DNA of 64,000 bases from SAR116 cluster bacterium AG-426-I14. Its GTDB lineage: Bacteria; Pseudomonadota; Alphaproteobacteria; Puniceispirillales; Marisalimonadaceae. The translations under genes were made by a program, and so were the position numbers. The stretch covers positions 1 to 64,000 of the forward strand of contig QCNS01000011.1 in NCBI GenBank assembly GCA_003210055.1. The letters run 5' to 3'. Every line of letters starts with the position of its first letter. The stretch's first letter is position 1. The notes below the pieces were generated by a model, which saw only the letters and a program-made list of their open reading frames with translations, did not search any database and was not told the DNA's origin. Positions 42,339 through 51,139 of the stretch are shown in pieces.

Positions 42339-44021
42339 TTAATGAGAAAATAAATTTGGAAAACTTTTTATCGAATTTTCTAAATCTTCCTTTTGTAACG
42401 GGTCATTCGTACAAATTTTGTGTTTCAAAATTAACTTAGCTAGTTTTTTTCTATATGATAATTCTGGTTCTAAATGACCTTCGTTATAGGAAAAAATAGA
42501 AGCACTTAAATAATACAGAGCAGATGAAATTTGGCGAGCAGAGTGTTCAATATTATTACTAATAATTGTTAACGCAAAATTAAAAACCTTTTCAATATTA
42601 TCATTAAAATATTTTCTATCTTTTGCTATATCAAAATTACCTACAACATCGAAAAGATACTTTTTAAAAACTTTTAAGTTATCATTTTTTTTAAGAGATC
42701 TAATAACATCTAGGGCAACAATATTGCTTGTACCTTCCCAAATAGAACCAAGGTGAGCATCTCTAACCATACGAGCATCTGACCATTCTTCAATATAACC
42801 ACATCCACCCCTCACTTCCATAAGATCTCCAGTAACTTTTCTTGCATCCCTGCAAGATCTAAACTTTATTAAAGGAGTAAGAATTCTGAATAAAATCTTA
42901 TAAATATCAACTCCATCATCTGCTTTTTCTAAAACTTTAGCAGAATGAAAGACTATTGATCTTGAAGACTCCGCAAGTAAAAAAATTTTTAAAATTTGTT
43001 TTTGCATCAAGGGAAGATTTATTAATTTTGTATTAAAAGCTTTTCTGTTTTTACTAATATATAAACATTCTTGCAAAGATCTTTGCATCATACCTGATGA
43101 TCTAACTCCATTGGAAAGTCTTGACATATTTATCATATCAGTCATTTGTTTAAAACCTTGGTTTTGGTCTCCAACTAAGTAGGCGAATGCTTTATTCAAT
43201 CGAATTTCTCCACTTGCAAAAGATCTCCCACCTAATTTATCTTTTAATCTTAAAATTTCGTAGTCATTTGGAGTTTTATTATCTATTAATTTTGGTAAAA
43301 GAAATAATGATAATCCTTTTGTTCCCTTTTCGTTTCCTTTGGGTCGAGCTAAAACCATTGCTAAGTCTGCATCTGGATTAGAGCAAAACCACTTTTCTCC
43401 TGTTAAATACCAATTTCCATTAATATTTTCTGCATATGTTTTTGTGTTTCCTACGTCTGAACCAGCCTCTTGTTCAGTCATAAACATTGCCCCTTGATAT
43501 AATTGATCAATATCAAGAGAAGTTAATTTATCAAAAAATAAATTTACTAAGTCTTTATTACCAAACTTCGATAAAGTTCTTGTTAATGAATCAGTCATAC
43601 TTATTGGGCAGCACAACCCAAACTCACTTTGAACAAAGAGAAAAGTCAAACCATACTTTATTATTGGAGGTAATTTTTCTTCAAATCCAAAAATTTTATT
43701 CCTATGTGAAATAGCTGCCAAACCAAATTCAGAAAAAGCTATTTTCTCTAAAGCTTGAAAATCTGGATGTTTTTCAATCTTATCATAATTCATGCCTGTT
43801 CTTGATCTTTTAATAAGTTCTGGAGGAGATTTATCGGCAGACAATGTTAAATTTTCTATTTTGTCTCCTACAAGCTCACCTAATTTAGTAAATTGAGGTT
43901 TGATTCTTTGAAATAAGTTTTTCCCGCAGTAAAAATTCATTAGTTTTTCAAAAGATTTATCTCTTTTAAAAGCATTGTATCCCTTACTATCTGGTATATT
44001 ATTAATTATTTGTTTCATCAT
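42339..44021 (-). CDS. Acyl-CoA dehydrogenase (AidB-like/long form)
   Basis: FAD-dependent acyl-CoA dehydrogenase of 560 residues, longer than the standard 380-400. MFMTEQEAGSDVGNTKT and WYLTGEKWFCSNPDADLAMVLARP are the flavin-domain motifs; GGCGYIEEWSDARMVRDAHLGSIWEGTSN is the C-terminal signature and resembles AidB and related long enzymes. It likely oxidises an acyl-CoA, but AidB-like members also have unclear roles. The 3'-neighbouring thioesterase gene begins 14 bases away on the same strand. Confidence 0.82.
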   Translation of the reverse strand: MMKQIINNIPDSKGYNAFKRDKSFEKLMNFYCGKNLFQRIKPQFTKLGELVGDKIENLTLSADKSPPELIKRSRTGMNYDKIEKHPDFQALEKIAFSEFGLAAISHRNKIFGFEEKLPPIIKYGLTFLFVQSEFGLCCPISMTDSLTRTLSKFGNKDLVNLFFDKLTSLDIDQLYQGAMFMTEQEAGSDVGNTKTYAENINGNWYLTGEKWFCSNPDADLAMVLARPKGNEKGTKGLSLFLLPKLIDNKTPNDYEILRLKDKLGGRSFASGEIRLNKAFAYLVGDQNQGFKQMTDMINMSRLSNGVRSSGMMQRSLQECLYISKNRKAFNTKLINLPLMQKQILKIFLLAESSRSIVFHSAKVLEKADDGVDIYKILFRILTPLIKFRSCRDARKVTGDLMEVRGGCGYIEEWSDARMVRDAHLGSIWEGTSNIVALDVIRSLKKNDNLKVFKKYLFDVVGNFDIAKDRKYFNDNIEKVFNFALTIISNNIEHSARQISSALYYLSASIFSYNEGHLEPELSYRKKLAKLILKHKICTNDPLQKEDLENSIKSFPNLFSH

Positions 44022-44035
44022 CTGTCATTTTTAAT

Positions 44036-44461
44036 TTATTTAAGAGGGTAAGTAGATGTTGCGTGACAAATAAGTTCTTTTGTATCTTCGGAAAATACTT
44101 TTGTTTCACCAATTGCTATCGATTTTCCAAACCTTTGAACTTTACTTTCAATAAGAAAATAATCTGAAAAACCTGGTTTGATAAAGTTATTGTTTTGCGA
44201 TAAAGTTCCTCGTTGAGACTTAGATGAAGTACTCATTGCCATTGACATTACCGTATCAATCGCAGACATAAGCACCTGTCCAGAAATTGCACCAGTCAAA
44301 AAACGATATTCTTTTAAGTTCTCTAATTTTGCTAATACTCTGCCTTCCTCAACCTCTAAATACTTAAGTGCAAGTTTTTTTACATAATCAGATAAAATAT
44401 TATTATGAATTTCATGAATATTATTTATATTTATATTAACATCTGGAAATTTTTTGCTCAT
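44036..44461 (-). CDS. PaaI-like hotdog-fold thioesterase
   Basis: A 141-residue hotdog protein: RFLTGAISGQVLMSAIDTVMSMA holds the helix and the catalytic-type Asp, and the strand NFIKPGFSDYFLIESKVQRFGKSIAIGETKVFSEDTKELICHATSTY, split over the core sheet, is typical of PaaI/YbgC relatives. Probably hydrolyses an acyl-CoA. Same strand as the acyl-CoA dehydrogenase gene and upstream of it, so a shared acyl-CoA pathway is likely. Confidence 0.75.
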   Translation of the reverse strand: MSKKFPDVNININNIHEIHNNILSDYVKKLALKYLEVEEGRVLAKLENLKEYRFLTGAISGQVLMSAIDTVMSMAMSTSSKSQRGTLSQNNNFIKPGFSDYFLIESKVQRFGKSIAIGETKVFSEDTKELICHATSTYPLK

Positions 44462-44632
44462 AAACTATACTCATGTTCTCTTAACTGTTTGTCCATGAAA
44501 CTTAATATATCAAACATAAGTATTTTTAATCTACTAAATATTTTATCATCTCTGATTAAAAAATATCAACATTTCTGGTAAATTTTTATTTAATAATCAA
44601 TATTTTTAAATATTATAGCTTCAATTTTAATT

Positions 44633-45937
44633 TTAACCTAAAACTGACATACTACTTTCTTTATTTATTTTTCTATTTCTTGAATAAAATTTTAAGCTTA
44701 TATTTCTTTTAATATATTTAAGATCTATAGAAAGTGGCTTTTCATCATGATTATTTCCATTTTCACAATATTCTATTAAATTTGTCATCAAAACACCTGC
44801 TACAGGGGCATTTTTATATTGGTTACCACTAGTTCCAATTGCCATATAAAAACCTGGTAAACTAGATTTATCATATATGGGTATCCAATCATCAGATACA
44901 TCATAAAGTGAAACAACACCTTTAACTTTTGATGATACTGGAAGATTAGGATACCTTTGAGCTTGCCTTAAAACCTGAGTTTTCCATTGTTCAGAAAAGT
45001 TATCGTCCCAATCATCTGGATCCACAAATATTCTATCATCACACTCTGGATCTTCACTTCCTATAAGAATATGATTACCTGTTTCAGGTCTACTATAGCA
45101 TGCAATATCACTATCAGAGACAACAAAGGCATCACTCTCATAATTAAATTTATCTGGAGACGAAACATGAGAGACTTCAACTTTTAAAGCTTTTGTTTTG
45201 ATATTCATATCACCTTCAACTCCAGCCATTTTATTTATTTTCATAGAATGAGGGCCTGCGACATTGACAACAACTTTTGAAAAAACCTTTGTTCCATTTG
45301 ATAAAACCACCCCTTCAGCCTTACCATTATCTTTTATAATTGAAACAACTTCACTATTAAATAAAAATTCTGCGCCTACGTTTTCGGCAGCTTCTTGGAG
45401 GTTTTGAGCAGAAAGCTGAGGATCATTTATATATCCAGCTGTAGGAAAAAAAACGGAACCTTTTAATATTTCATTGTTATGTTCTCCAAAACCATCATCA
45501 TTTTGTTTTTTTACTGGAGAAAATTTATGAACATCAACAATTGGCAACTTTTCTCTAATTTTATCAGAGTCCCAAAGCTCATAAGGTATAGACAATTCGT
45601 CAGCAGTATTTAAAATTTTAGATAAATAATTATTTTGTTCTGTTCTATAAATCATACATCCACATTCTACAAACTTTGCAAAATTAGTTTTTTCTATATT
45701 TCCAACATAATTAGTCCAATTTTTCCAGTAATGATAACCCTCATAAGCTATTGCGCACCCATCGAAAGTAGAATAATGAACTCTAATTATGGAACATGAA
45801 GCAGAAGTTGAACCATAACCAGCTTGAGGGTTTTTATCGATATTAAGGGTTTTCCAGCCTTTTTTTGAGAGTTCAAAAGCTATAGCAGCCCCAATCACCC
45901 CTGCACCAATTATAATTGCATCATATTTTTTGACCAT
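44633..45937 (-). CDS. FAD-dependent oxidoreductase, DAO/sarcosine-oxidase family
   Basis: Flavoprotein of 434 residues from the ATG at 45937, chosen because GAGAGGAAAA directly precedes it; a TTG at 45949 is less likely. It has the dinucleotide fold GAGVIGAAIAFELSKKG, an STSASCSIIRVHYS segment near residues 45-60 and a C-terminal substrate/FAD region GFYMAIGTSGNQYKNAPVAG. DAO-family enzymes oxidise amines, N-methyl amino acids or D-amino acids. Last gene of the presumed ABC-transporter operon on this strand, so its substrate is probably an imported amino-acid-like compound. Confidence 0.78.
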   Translation of the reverse strand: MVKKYDAIIIGAGVIGAAIAFELSKKGWKTLNIDKNPQAGYGSTSASCSIIRVHYSTFDGCAIAYEGYHYWKNWTNYVGNIEKTNFAKFVECGCMIYRTEQNNYLSKILNTADELSIPYELWDSDKIREKLPIVDVHKFSPVKKQNDDGFGEHNNEILKGSVFFPTAGYINDPQLSAQNLQEAAENVGAEFLFNSEVVSIIKDNGKAEGVVLSNGTKVFSKVVVNVAGPHSMKINKMAGVEGDMNIKTKALKVEVSHVSSPDKFNYESDAFVVSDSDIACYSRPETGNHILIGSEDPECDDRIFVDPDDWDDNFSEQWKTQVLRQAQRYPNLPVSSKVKGVVSLYDVSDDWIPIYDKSSLPGFYMAIGTSGNQYKNAPVAGVLMTNLIEYCENGNNHDEKPLSIDLKYIKRNISLKFYSRNRKINKESSMSVLG

Positions 45938-45969
45938 TTTTCCTCTCAAAACACATTTAAGTATAAATT

Positions 45970-47025
45970 TTATAAATCATACAATATTTTTAAATCTTCC
46001 CATTTATTTATACAATCAATAATTTGTTGAAATGATTTAACTTTTAAAATTCCATTTTCATATAATTTCTTCCCATCAATTTTAACAGTATGATTTAATA
46101 TCATCCAACAAATTTCACCAGGTGCATAATTACCACATGTATGAAAGTGAAGAAATTTAGGACTTGCAAAAACAGTGTTAGACCATCTATCTGGATTTTC
46201 ATGAATAGAATTATTATACTTTATTCCTGGATGAATTCCTGCATGCCAAGAATGAACTACATTTTTATCGATGGAAAAAAGGTCCGATACATATTTATAA
46301 TGTTCTTCAACTTTTCTGACTATGTTTTTGTCTCCAACAAATCCTAAAATTTTTCCAGAGTCTAAATTAGCTGTAATTGGCTTATCTAATTTAATGCACT
46401 CTGGGATATAAACTTTAGAACCAGTTGGAGTCAAATAATTTGCCAAAACAACTTTGCCTGAAAAATTAGACGCCAAGATTGGTGCATGAACTACCACTGG
46501 AAACCTATTTACACTTACCTCTGTATTTAAATCTTTAAATTGATTATCAATTTTACCTTGTACAAAAGTACCCAATGGACAAGTAATTTCAATTTTTTCA
46601 GAATTAATAATTAGATTGTTGATAATTTTTTTTATCTCTAACATAGCTTGATTGCTAGTAGTACCAAAAGTAGAAATTAAAGAGGATTTATCTTTAACAT
46701 AGGACATAACTCTTTTTGTTTTATAAATATTATTTTCAAATCTATCTTGGTCACCTATTCTAGCAAAAAATAATGCACAATCATATTTATCAATTAGTTC
46801 TATAATTTTATCTCTTGAGTCATTTTGAGGTTGAGCAACTTCTAAGAGGTCTACTTTTAAACAGAAGTTTTTTGCAAAATTATAAACTACTTCAGATAAA
46901 TCTTTTTTGTACCAACCATGTTCTTCTTTTTCTGATAAAATTATTAATTTTTCAGATTTAGAGAGATTTGCACAATTTATTAAAAGATTCTCACAAGCCT
47001 TTGAAATTAATTTTGTTTCATCCAT
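45970..47025 (-). CDS. M29 aminopeptidase/NicX-like protein
   Basis: A 351-residue soluble protein. The region VVLANYLTPTGSKVYIPE through SGKILGFVGD resembles the M29 aminopeptidase/2,5-dihydroxypyridine dioxygenase (NicX) fold. A His-rich active-site candidate follows: H261 and H265 in SWHAGIHPG, then H293 and H295 in LHFHTCGNYAPGE. I do not see the exact ligand set of either characterised group, so the reaction is open: hydrolysis or metal-dependent ring opening. It starts 3 bases after the 2OG oxygenase gene in the transporter operon. Confidence 0.55.
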   Translation of the reverse strand: MDETKLISKACENLLINCANLSKSEKLIILSEKEEHGWYKKDLSEVVYNFAKNFCLKVDLLEVAQPQNDSRDKIIELIDKYDCALFFARIGDQDRFENNIYKTKRVMSYVKDKSSLISTFGTTSNQAMLEIKKIINNLIINSEKIEITCPLGTFVQGKIDNQFKDLNTEVSVNRFPVVVHAPILASNFSGKVVLANYLTPTGSKVYIPECIKLDKPITANLDSGKILGFVGDKNIVRKVEEHYKYVSDLFSIDKNVVHSWHAGIHPGIKYNNSIHENPDRWSNTVFASPKFLHFHTCGNYAPGEICWMILNHTVKIDGKKLYENGILKVKSFQQIIDCINKWEDLKILYDL

Positions 47026-47028
47026 AAA

Positions 47029-47988
47029 TTATTTTCTGTATGAAAAAGCTTTACCAAATCTCCAAATTAAGTAATCACCACAGGAAATAGGTTTAAATTT
47101 AGATTTATAATTATTACCAAAAACTTCTTTTGCATCAATCATAGTTTCTGGGTTTGGGTCAAAAGCCAGAACTAGTGATAAGCGCTCTTTATTTGACTTA
47201 TTAACTACTCTATGTGGAGTAGATTTATATTCACCATCTGTCCATCTAGATAACAAATCTGCTACGTTTACTAATAAAGTATTTTCAATTGGTGGAGCAT
47301 AAAACCACTCACCATTAATATCTTGAACCTGTAATCCTCCAACTTCATCCTGACATAAAACAGTTAATACACCAAAATCTGTATGTGAGCTAACTCCATA
47401 TTGATCTTCTCCCATTGATTCAGGTTGACTTGGATAATAAACTAATGAGGCCCTGCTCAGTGGTTTAGAGGAAGTCTTTAAAAAGAAATTTTCATTTAAG
47501 TTTAGACCGATTGCAAAACCTTTAAGAAGATCTTTTGCTAATAAATCAGCCTCATTAAAAAAATTCATAGCATTTCTCTCAAGAGAAGGTACAGATCTTG
47601 GCCACAAATTTTTACCTCTCAAAGGATGGTCGTTTAAGGAAATGCCATTTTGATCTTGATATCCCCAGATAAAACTTTCTTTTAGATCAGGTTTTGCTCT
47701 ATCATCCATTTTGGCTTGCCCATAACCCAACCAACCCCGATGCTTATTTGAAATTTTAATTTCAGCTTTTACATTGTCATCTTTTCTAAAAAATTTAAAA
47801 GCATCATGACGAATATTTTCAATTGTTTGAACCTGAATACCATGATTTTTTACATATATGAAACCCAAGTTTTTACTTGCATCATGCAATTCTTTTGCGA
47901 CATTAAATTTATTTTTTCCATTTCGTAGATTTTTTAAGTCTATAATTGGTATCTTATTAAAATCTAATTTTTTTACTATTTCATTCAT
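47029..47988 (-). CDS. Isopenicillin-N-synthase-like 2OG/Fe(II) oxygenase
   Basis: A 319-residue non-haem iron oxygenase. The N-terminal DIOX region contains FIYVKNHGI; the iron ligands are His and Asp in SSHTDFGVLTVL and the distal His in STPHRVVN, followed by the 2OG-binding RLSLVLAF. All three ligands and the Arg-x-Ser pair are present. Such enzymes hydroxylate, desaturate or cyclise amino-acid-like substrates. Position between an AhpD-like gene and an M29/NicX-like gene in a transporter operon implies catabolism of an imported compound. Confidence 0.82.
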   Translation of the reverse strand: MNEIVKKLDFNKIPIIDLKNLRNGKNKFNVAKELHDASKNLGFIYVKNHGIQVQTIENIRHDAFKFFRKDDNVKAEIKISNKHRGWLGYGQAKMDDRAKPDLKESFIWGYQDQNGISLNDHPLRGKNLWPRSVPSLERNAMNFFNEADLLAKDLLKGFAIGLNLNENFFLKTSSKPLSRASLVYYPSQPESMGEDQYGVSSHTDFGVLTVLCQDEVGGLQVQDINGEWFYAPPIENTLLVNVADLLSRWTDGEYKSTPHRVVNKSNKERLSLVLAFDPNPETMIDAKEVFGNNYKSKFKPISCGDYLIWRFGKAFSYRK

Positions 47989-48019
47989 TTTTTATTTGTC
48001 TTTTAAATATTTTTAAACA

Positions 48020-48355
48020 TTAGGAACTTAATTGATCATAAGCCTCTAAGGCTTTTGAACTAAAAGTAATTGATGGCCCACCACCCATAAAAGAGCACAT
48101 TGCTAAAATTTCGACTAATTCATCTCTATTTGTTCCTAATTTAATAAGAGCTTCTATATGCATTCCTATGCAACTTTCACATCTGGTAGAAATCGCAATT
48201 CCTAACGCTACAAATTCTTTTGTCTTGTTATCTACAAGACCATTCTTTTTTGCCTCCTCTCCCATCACACTAAAACCTCTAAAAGTTTCAGGGATTTCTT
48301 CATTTAATAATTTATAGTTTTCTCTTGTTTTACTTAAAAATTTTTTCCAGTCCAT
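48020..48355 (-). CDS. AhpD-like carboxymuconolactone decarboxylase-family protein
   Basis: A 111-residue all-helical protein with the AhpD redox motif C59-E-S-C62 and H66 in RCESCIGMH. With intact CxxC-H it may reduce peroxides or disulfides; other members are decarboxylases. Short form typical of the single-domain family. Third gene of the operon that starts with the ABC ATPase. A second family member without the second Cys lies at 51140-51715 in the divergent unit. Confidence 0.78.
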   Translation of the reverse strand: MDWKKFLSKTRENYKLLNEEIPETFRGFSVMGEEAKKNGLVDNKTKEFVALGIAISTRCESCIGMHIEALIKLGTNRDELVEILAMCSFMGGGPSITFSSKALEAYDQLSS

Positions 48356-48380
48356 TTTTCTATACCTTGTTACAAATTAA

Positions 48381-49151
48381 TTAACTATTAAGACTTTCGT
48401 TAGAACCCATTTTCCTCTCAAGCCATCTTACAAAAAAACTTATAATAAGTACCAAAATTAAATATTCAAATATTAATAAAGTATATATTTCTAATGGTCT
48501 ATATTCGGTAACAACTATCTCATTTGCTCTTCTAGTTAGTTCTTGCATCCCAATAACAGATGCAAATGCTGACATTTTAACAATATATATAAATTGGTTA
48601 GCTAGTGGGGGCAAAATTCTTCTCAGAGCCTGAGGTAATACAACATATCGCATTGTTTGATAATAATTTAATCCAATAGTTTGTGAAGCTTCTGTTTGCC
48701 CCCTATGTATTGACTGTATACCTCCTCTGAATATTTCAGCAGTAAACGCGCTATCAGATATAGCTAAAGTTAGAACAGCACCCCAAAATGCATCTATACC
48801 AATATTTATACCAAGAGATTTAAATATTACTGGTAATCCATAAAATACCCAGAAAAGCATTGGTAAAAGAGGTATAGCACGAACAAATTCTACGTAAACT
48901 CTATTAATTGATTTTAAAAAATAATTATCTGTCATTCCTGGTAATGCAATTATTAAACCCAGTGCAATTGACATAATGGCAGCAATTATAGAAAGTTGAA
49001 TTGTTGAGGTAAAACCACCTAGTAAAAATTGAATATTGTTCCACCCCGATTTTGTGGAGGGATCAATTACATACCATCCCCAAATATTAGAATCAGAACA
49101 ACCTGACAAAAATACTAAGAAAAATAAAATTATAAAAACAAACTTATTCAT
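48381..49151 (-). CDS. Amino-acid ABC transporter permease with lipobox-like N-terminus
   Basis: HisMQ-type permease of 256 residues: TM helices from about 48 onward, the coupling motif EIFRGGIQSIHRGQTEASQTIGL, and FFVRWLERKMG at the end. Unusually the first residues are a hydrophobic helix ending in LSGC (C18), a lipobox-like sequence, followed by the short Trp-rich segment IWGWYVIDPSTKSGW. The family normally needs one or two permeases; only one is here, so it should form a homodimer with the adjacent ATPase. Confidence 0.82.
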   Translation of the reverse strand: MNKFVFIILFFLVFLSGCSDSNIWGWYVIDPSTKSGWNNIQFLLGGFTSTIQLSIIAAIMSIALGLIIALPGMTDNYFLKSINRVYVEFVRAIPLLPMLFWVFYGLPVIFKSLGINIGIDAFWGAVLTLAISDSAFTAEIFRGGIQSIHRGQTEASQTIGLNYYQTMRYVVLPQALRRILPPLANQFIYIVKMSAFASVIGMQELTRRANEIVVTEYRPLEIYTLLIFEYLILVLIISFFVRWLERKMGSNESLNS

Positions 49152-49156
49152 ATTAA

Positions 49157-49894
49157 TTAATGCTGTAGTATTTGATTTAAAAACTTTTTACACCTTTTTG
49201 TTTTAGGTTTTGTAAAAAAATTAACAGGTCTACCTTGTTCTACAATTTGACCTTCATCCATAAAAATCATCCTATCAGCAACTTTCTTCGCAAATCCCAT
49301 TTCATGTGTGACTACTACCATAGTCATACCATCATTCGCTAAATCTATAATAACATCCAAAACCTCAGAAATCATTTCAGGATCTAAAGCAGATGTCGGT
49401 TCATCAAATAACATAATTTTTGGATCCATACACAAAGATCTTGCGATAGCAACTCTCTGTTGTTGTCCACCAGATAATTGATGCGGTTTTTTATTTACTT
49501 GTTCTGGAATCTTAACTCTCTCTAATAGTTTCATAGCCTTTTTCGTTGCCTCATTTTTTGATAGTCCAAGTACTTTAGTGGGACCTAATGTTAAATTATC
49601 TAGTACTGAAAGATGAGGAAATAAATTGAATTGTTGAAAAACCATACCTATTTTCGAGTTAATTTCGTAATTTGTTTTCTTGTCGTTACTTAATTTATTA
49701 CCAATTACCTTTATGACACCTGCTTGATGAACTTCTAATCTATTAATACATCGAACTAGAGTTGATTTCCCTGAACCAGAAGGTCCACATACCACGACCT
49801 TTTCACCTTGTTTGATTTCAAGATTTATTTTATTTAATACTTTGAAATCTCCAAACCACTTGCTTACATCTTTCATTTCTATAGCTTTATTCAC
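49157..49894 (-). CDS. Amino-acid ABC transporter ATPase (GlnQ/HisP type)
   Basis: A 245-residue ATPase with Walker [11 protein letters not shown]-loop [16 protein letters not shown], signature [15 protein letters not shown], Walker [16 protein letters not shown] and the switch His in VVTHEMGFA. Highly typical of polar-amino-acid importers. First gene of the minus-strand operon; 5 bases before the permease gene. A symmetric operator candidate lies in the divergent promoter region. Confidence 0.9.
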   Translation of the reverse strand: MNKAIEMKDVSKWFGDFKVLNKINLEIKQGEKVVVCGPSGSGKSTLVRCINRLEVHQAGVIKVIGNKLSNDKKTNYEINSKIGMVFQQFNLFPHLSVLDNLTLGPTKVLGLSKNEATKKAMKLLERVKIPEQVNKKPHQLSGGQQQRVAIARSLCMDPKIMLFDEPTSALDPEMISEVLDVIIDLANDGMTMVVVTHEMGFAKKVADRMIFMDEGQIVEQGRPVNFFTKPKTKRCKKFLNQILQH

Positions 49895-49951
49895 TTCATT
49901 TACTCAATTAATATTTTTAAAATATGTCAAAACAATTGACAATTAGTATTA

Positions 49952-49981
49952 TTGTATTAACATAATAACACATTAATACAA
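49952..49981. promoter_or_regulatory. Inverted repeat, candidate operator of the TrpR/YerC-type regulator
   Basis: Perfect 9-base arms TTGTATTAA (49952-49960) and TTAATACAA (49973-49981), separated by 12 bases, giving a 21-base centre-to-centre distance (two helical turns). A TTGACA at 49936-49941 lies upstream so that the left arm covers the expected -10 region of the rightward promoter. It sits between the regulator gene and the divergent ABC operon. Confidence 0.55.
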
Positions 49982-49994
49982 AAAGGCAAATATA

Positions 49995-50285
49995 TTGGTT
50001 TCAAAAAAAGAAAATGATCTCTTTAATGCAATACTATGTATTAAAACACCTAGTGAGTGTAAAAGTTTTTTTTATGATCTTTGCACTCCATCTGAATTGG
50101 AAGAATTTTCAAGAAGATGGGTGATTGTGAGATTATTATCAAAAAACAAGCCATATCGCCAAATAGCCACTGAAACTGGTGTTAGCACCACAACAGTTGG
50201 ACGAGTAGCTAGGTTCATGAAATACGGAAATAATGGCTACAATACTATTCTTAATAGAATAAAAAATAATAAAAAAAATTCATAG
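49995..50285 (+). CDS. TrpR/YerC-family transcriptional regulator
   Basis: A 96-residue all-helical repressor-like protein. NDLFNAILCIKTPSECKSFF, split by a turn from LCTPSELEEFSRRW, and the helix-turn-helix YRQIATETGVSTTTVGRVARFMKYGNNGY match the YerC/YecD branch of the TrpR superfamily. The start is TTG at 49995. It heads a unit with the binding-protein gene (16 bases downstream) and faces the ABC ATPase operon, so it most likely controls this transporter in response to its substrate or a product. The corepressor is unknown. Confidence 0.82.
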   Translation: MVSKKENDLFNAILCIKTPSECKSFFYDLCTPSELEEFSRRWVIVRLLSKNKPYRQIATETGVSTTTVGRVARFMKYGNNGYNTILNRIKNNKKNS

Positions 50286-50301
50286 TAAACAAGGAGGTTT
50301 T

Positions 50302-51075
50302 ATGAAGTTTATAAAGTTATTTACTGCTACGTTTATTGCTATCTTTTCATTAAGTAATATTACTTTAGCAGACTCTGTATTAAATGAAATTCTTAGTTCT
50401 GGCAAATTAAAGGCTGGGACAACTGGTGATTTCAATCCATTTTCAGTAAGAGATACAGCCACAAATAAATATAAAGGTTATGATATCGATATAATGAGCG
50501 AATTAGCCAAAGATATGGGTGTTGAAATCGAATTTGTTCCTACAGATTGGAAAACAATCGTAAATGGAGTGGTGGCCGGTAAATATCATATTACTGGATC
50601 AGCATCCATCAAAGCTTCTAGAATGAAAGCAGCTGGTTTTTCAGAAAGTTATCTTTCTGTAAATTTTAAGCCTTTTACAACTGATGATAAAGTTAGTAAA
50701 TTTGATGGATGGGATTCAATTAATAAATCAGGTGTTAAAATTGCTACAACTTTAGGTACAGCGATGGAGCCAATGGTAAAGTCGTGGTTTCCAAACGCTA
50801 GTATAAAAAGTGTCGAAGCTCCTGCAAGAGGATATCAAGAGGTTTTAGCAGGGAGAGCAGACGTCTTTGTCACATCTAATTTAGAAGGCTCAACATTAAA
50901 AGCTAAATACAAAAACGTAAAAGAAGTTAAAGTTGATGCGCCTAGATCTCCAACTCCACTGGCTATGCTTTTACCTCAAGGGGATCAAGTTTGGATTAAT
51001 TTTGTAAATCACTGGATAAAAATTAAAACAGCAAAAGGGTTTTTTAAAAAAACTGCAAAAAAATGGGGATTATAA
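50302..51075 (+). CDS. Amino-acid-type periplasmic binding protein (SBP family 3)
   Basis: A 257-residue exported binding protein with a signal peptide (about 1-23, ending ITLADS). The N-lobe contains LKAGTTGDFNPFSVRD and GYDIDIMSELAKDMG, the hinge is around ASIKASRMKAAGFSESYLSV, and EAPARGYQEVLAGRADVFV lies in the C-lobe. The family binds polar amino acids and derivatives. It should serve the permease and ATPase encoded divergently; the gene has a good GGAGG site and is followed by a strong terminator. Confidence 0.85.
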   Translation: MKFIKLFTATFIAIFSLSNITLADSVLNEILSSGKLKAGTTGDFNPFSVRDTATNKYKGYDIDIMSELAKDMGVEIEFVPTDWKTIVNGVVAGKYHITGSASIKASRMKAAGFSESYLSVNFKPFTTDDKVSKFDGWDSINKSGVKIATTLGTAMEPMVKSWFPNASIKSVEAPARGYQEVLAGRADVFVTSNLEGSTLKAKYKNVKEVKVDAPRSPTPLAMLLPQGDQVWINFVNHWIKIKTAKGFFKKTAKKWGL

Positions 51076-51098
51076 TATAATCTCAAATAATAAATTAA

Positions 51099-51123
51099 GG
51101 GTGCAAATTAGCACCCTTTTTTT
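51099..51123 (+). terminator. Rho-independent terminator after the binding-protein gene
   Basis: Stem GGGTGC (51099-51104) and GCACCC (51111-51116) around a 6-base AT loop, followed by seven Ts. It is the clearest intrinsic terminator in the window and ends the regulator/binding-protein unit, allowing some read-through to the gene at 51140. Confidence 0.85.
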
Positions 51124-51139
51124 AATAGAAGGAATTTAA

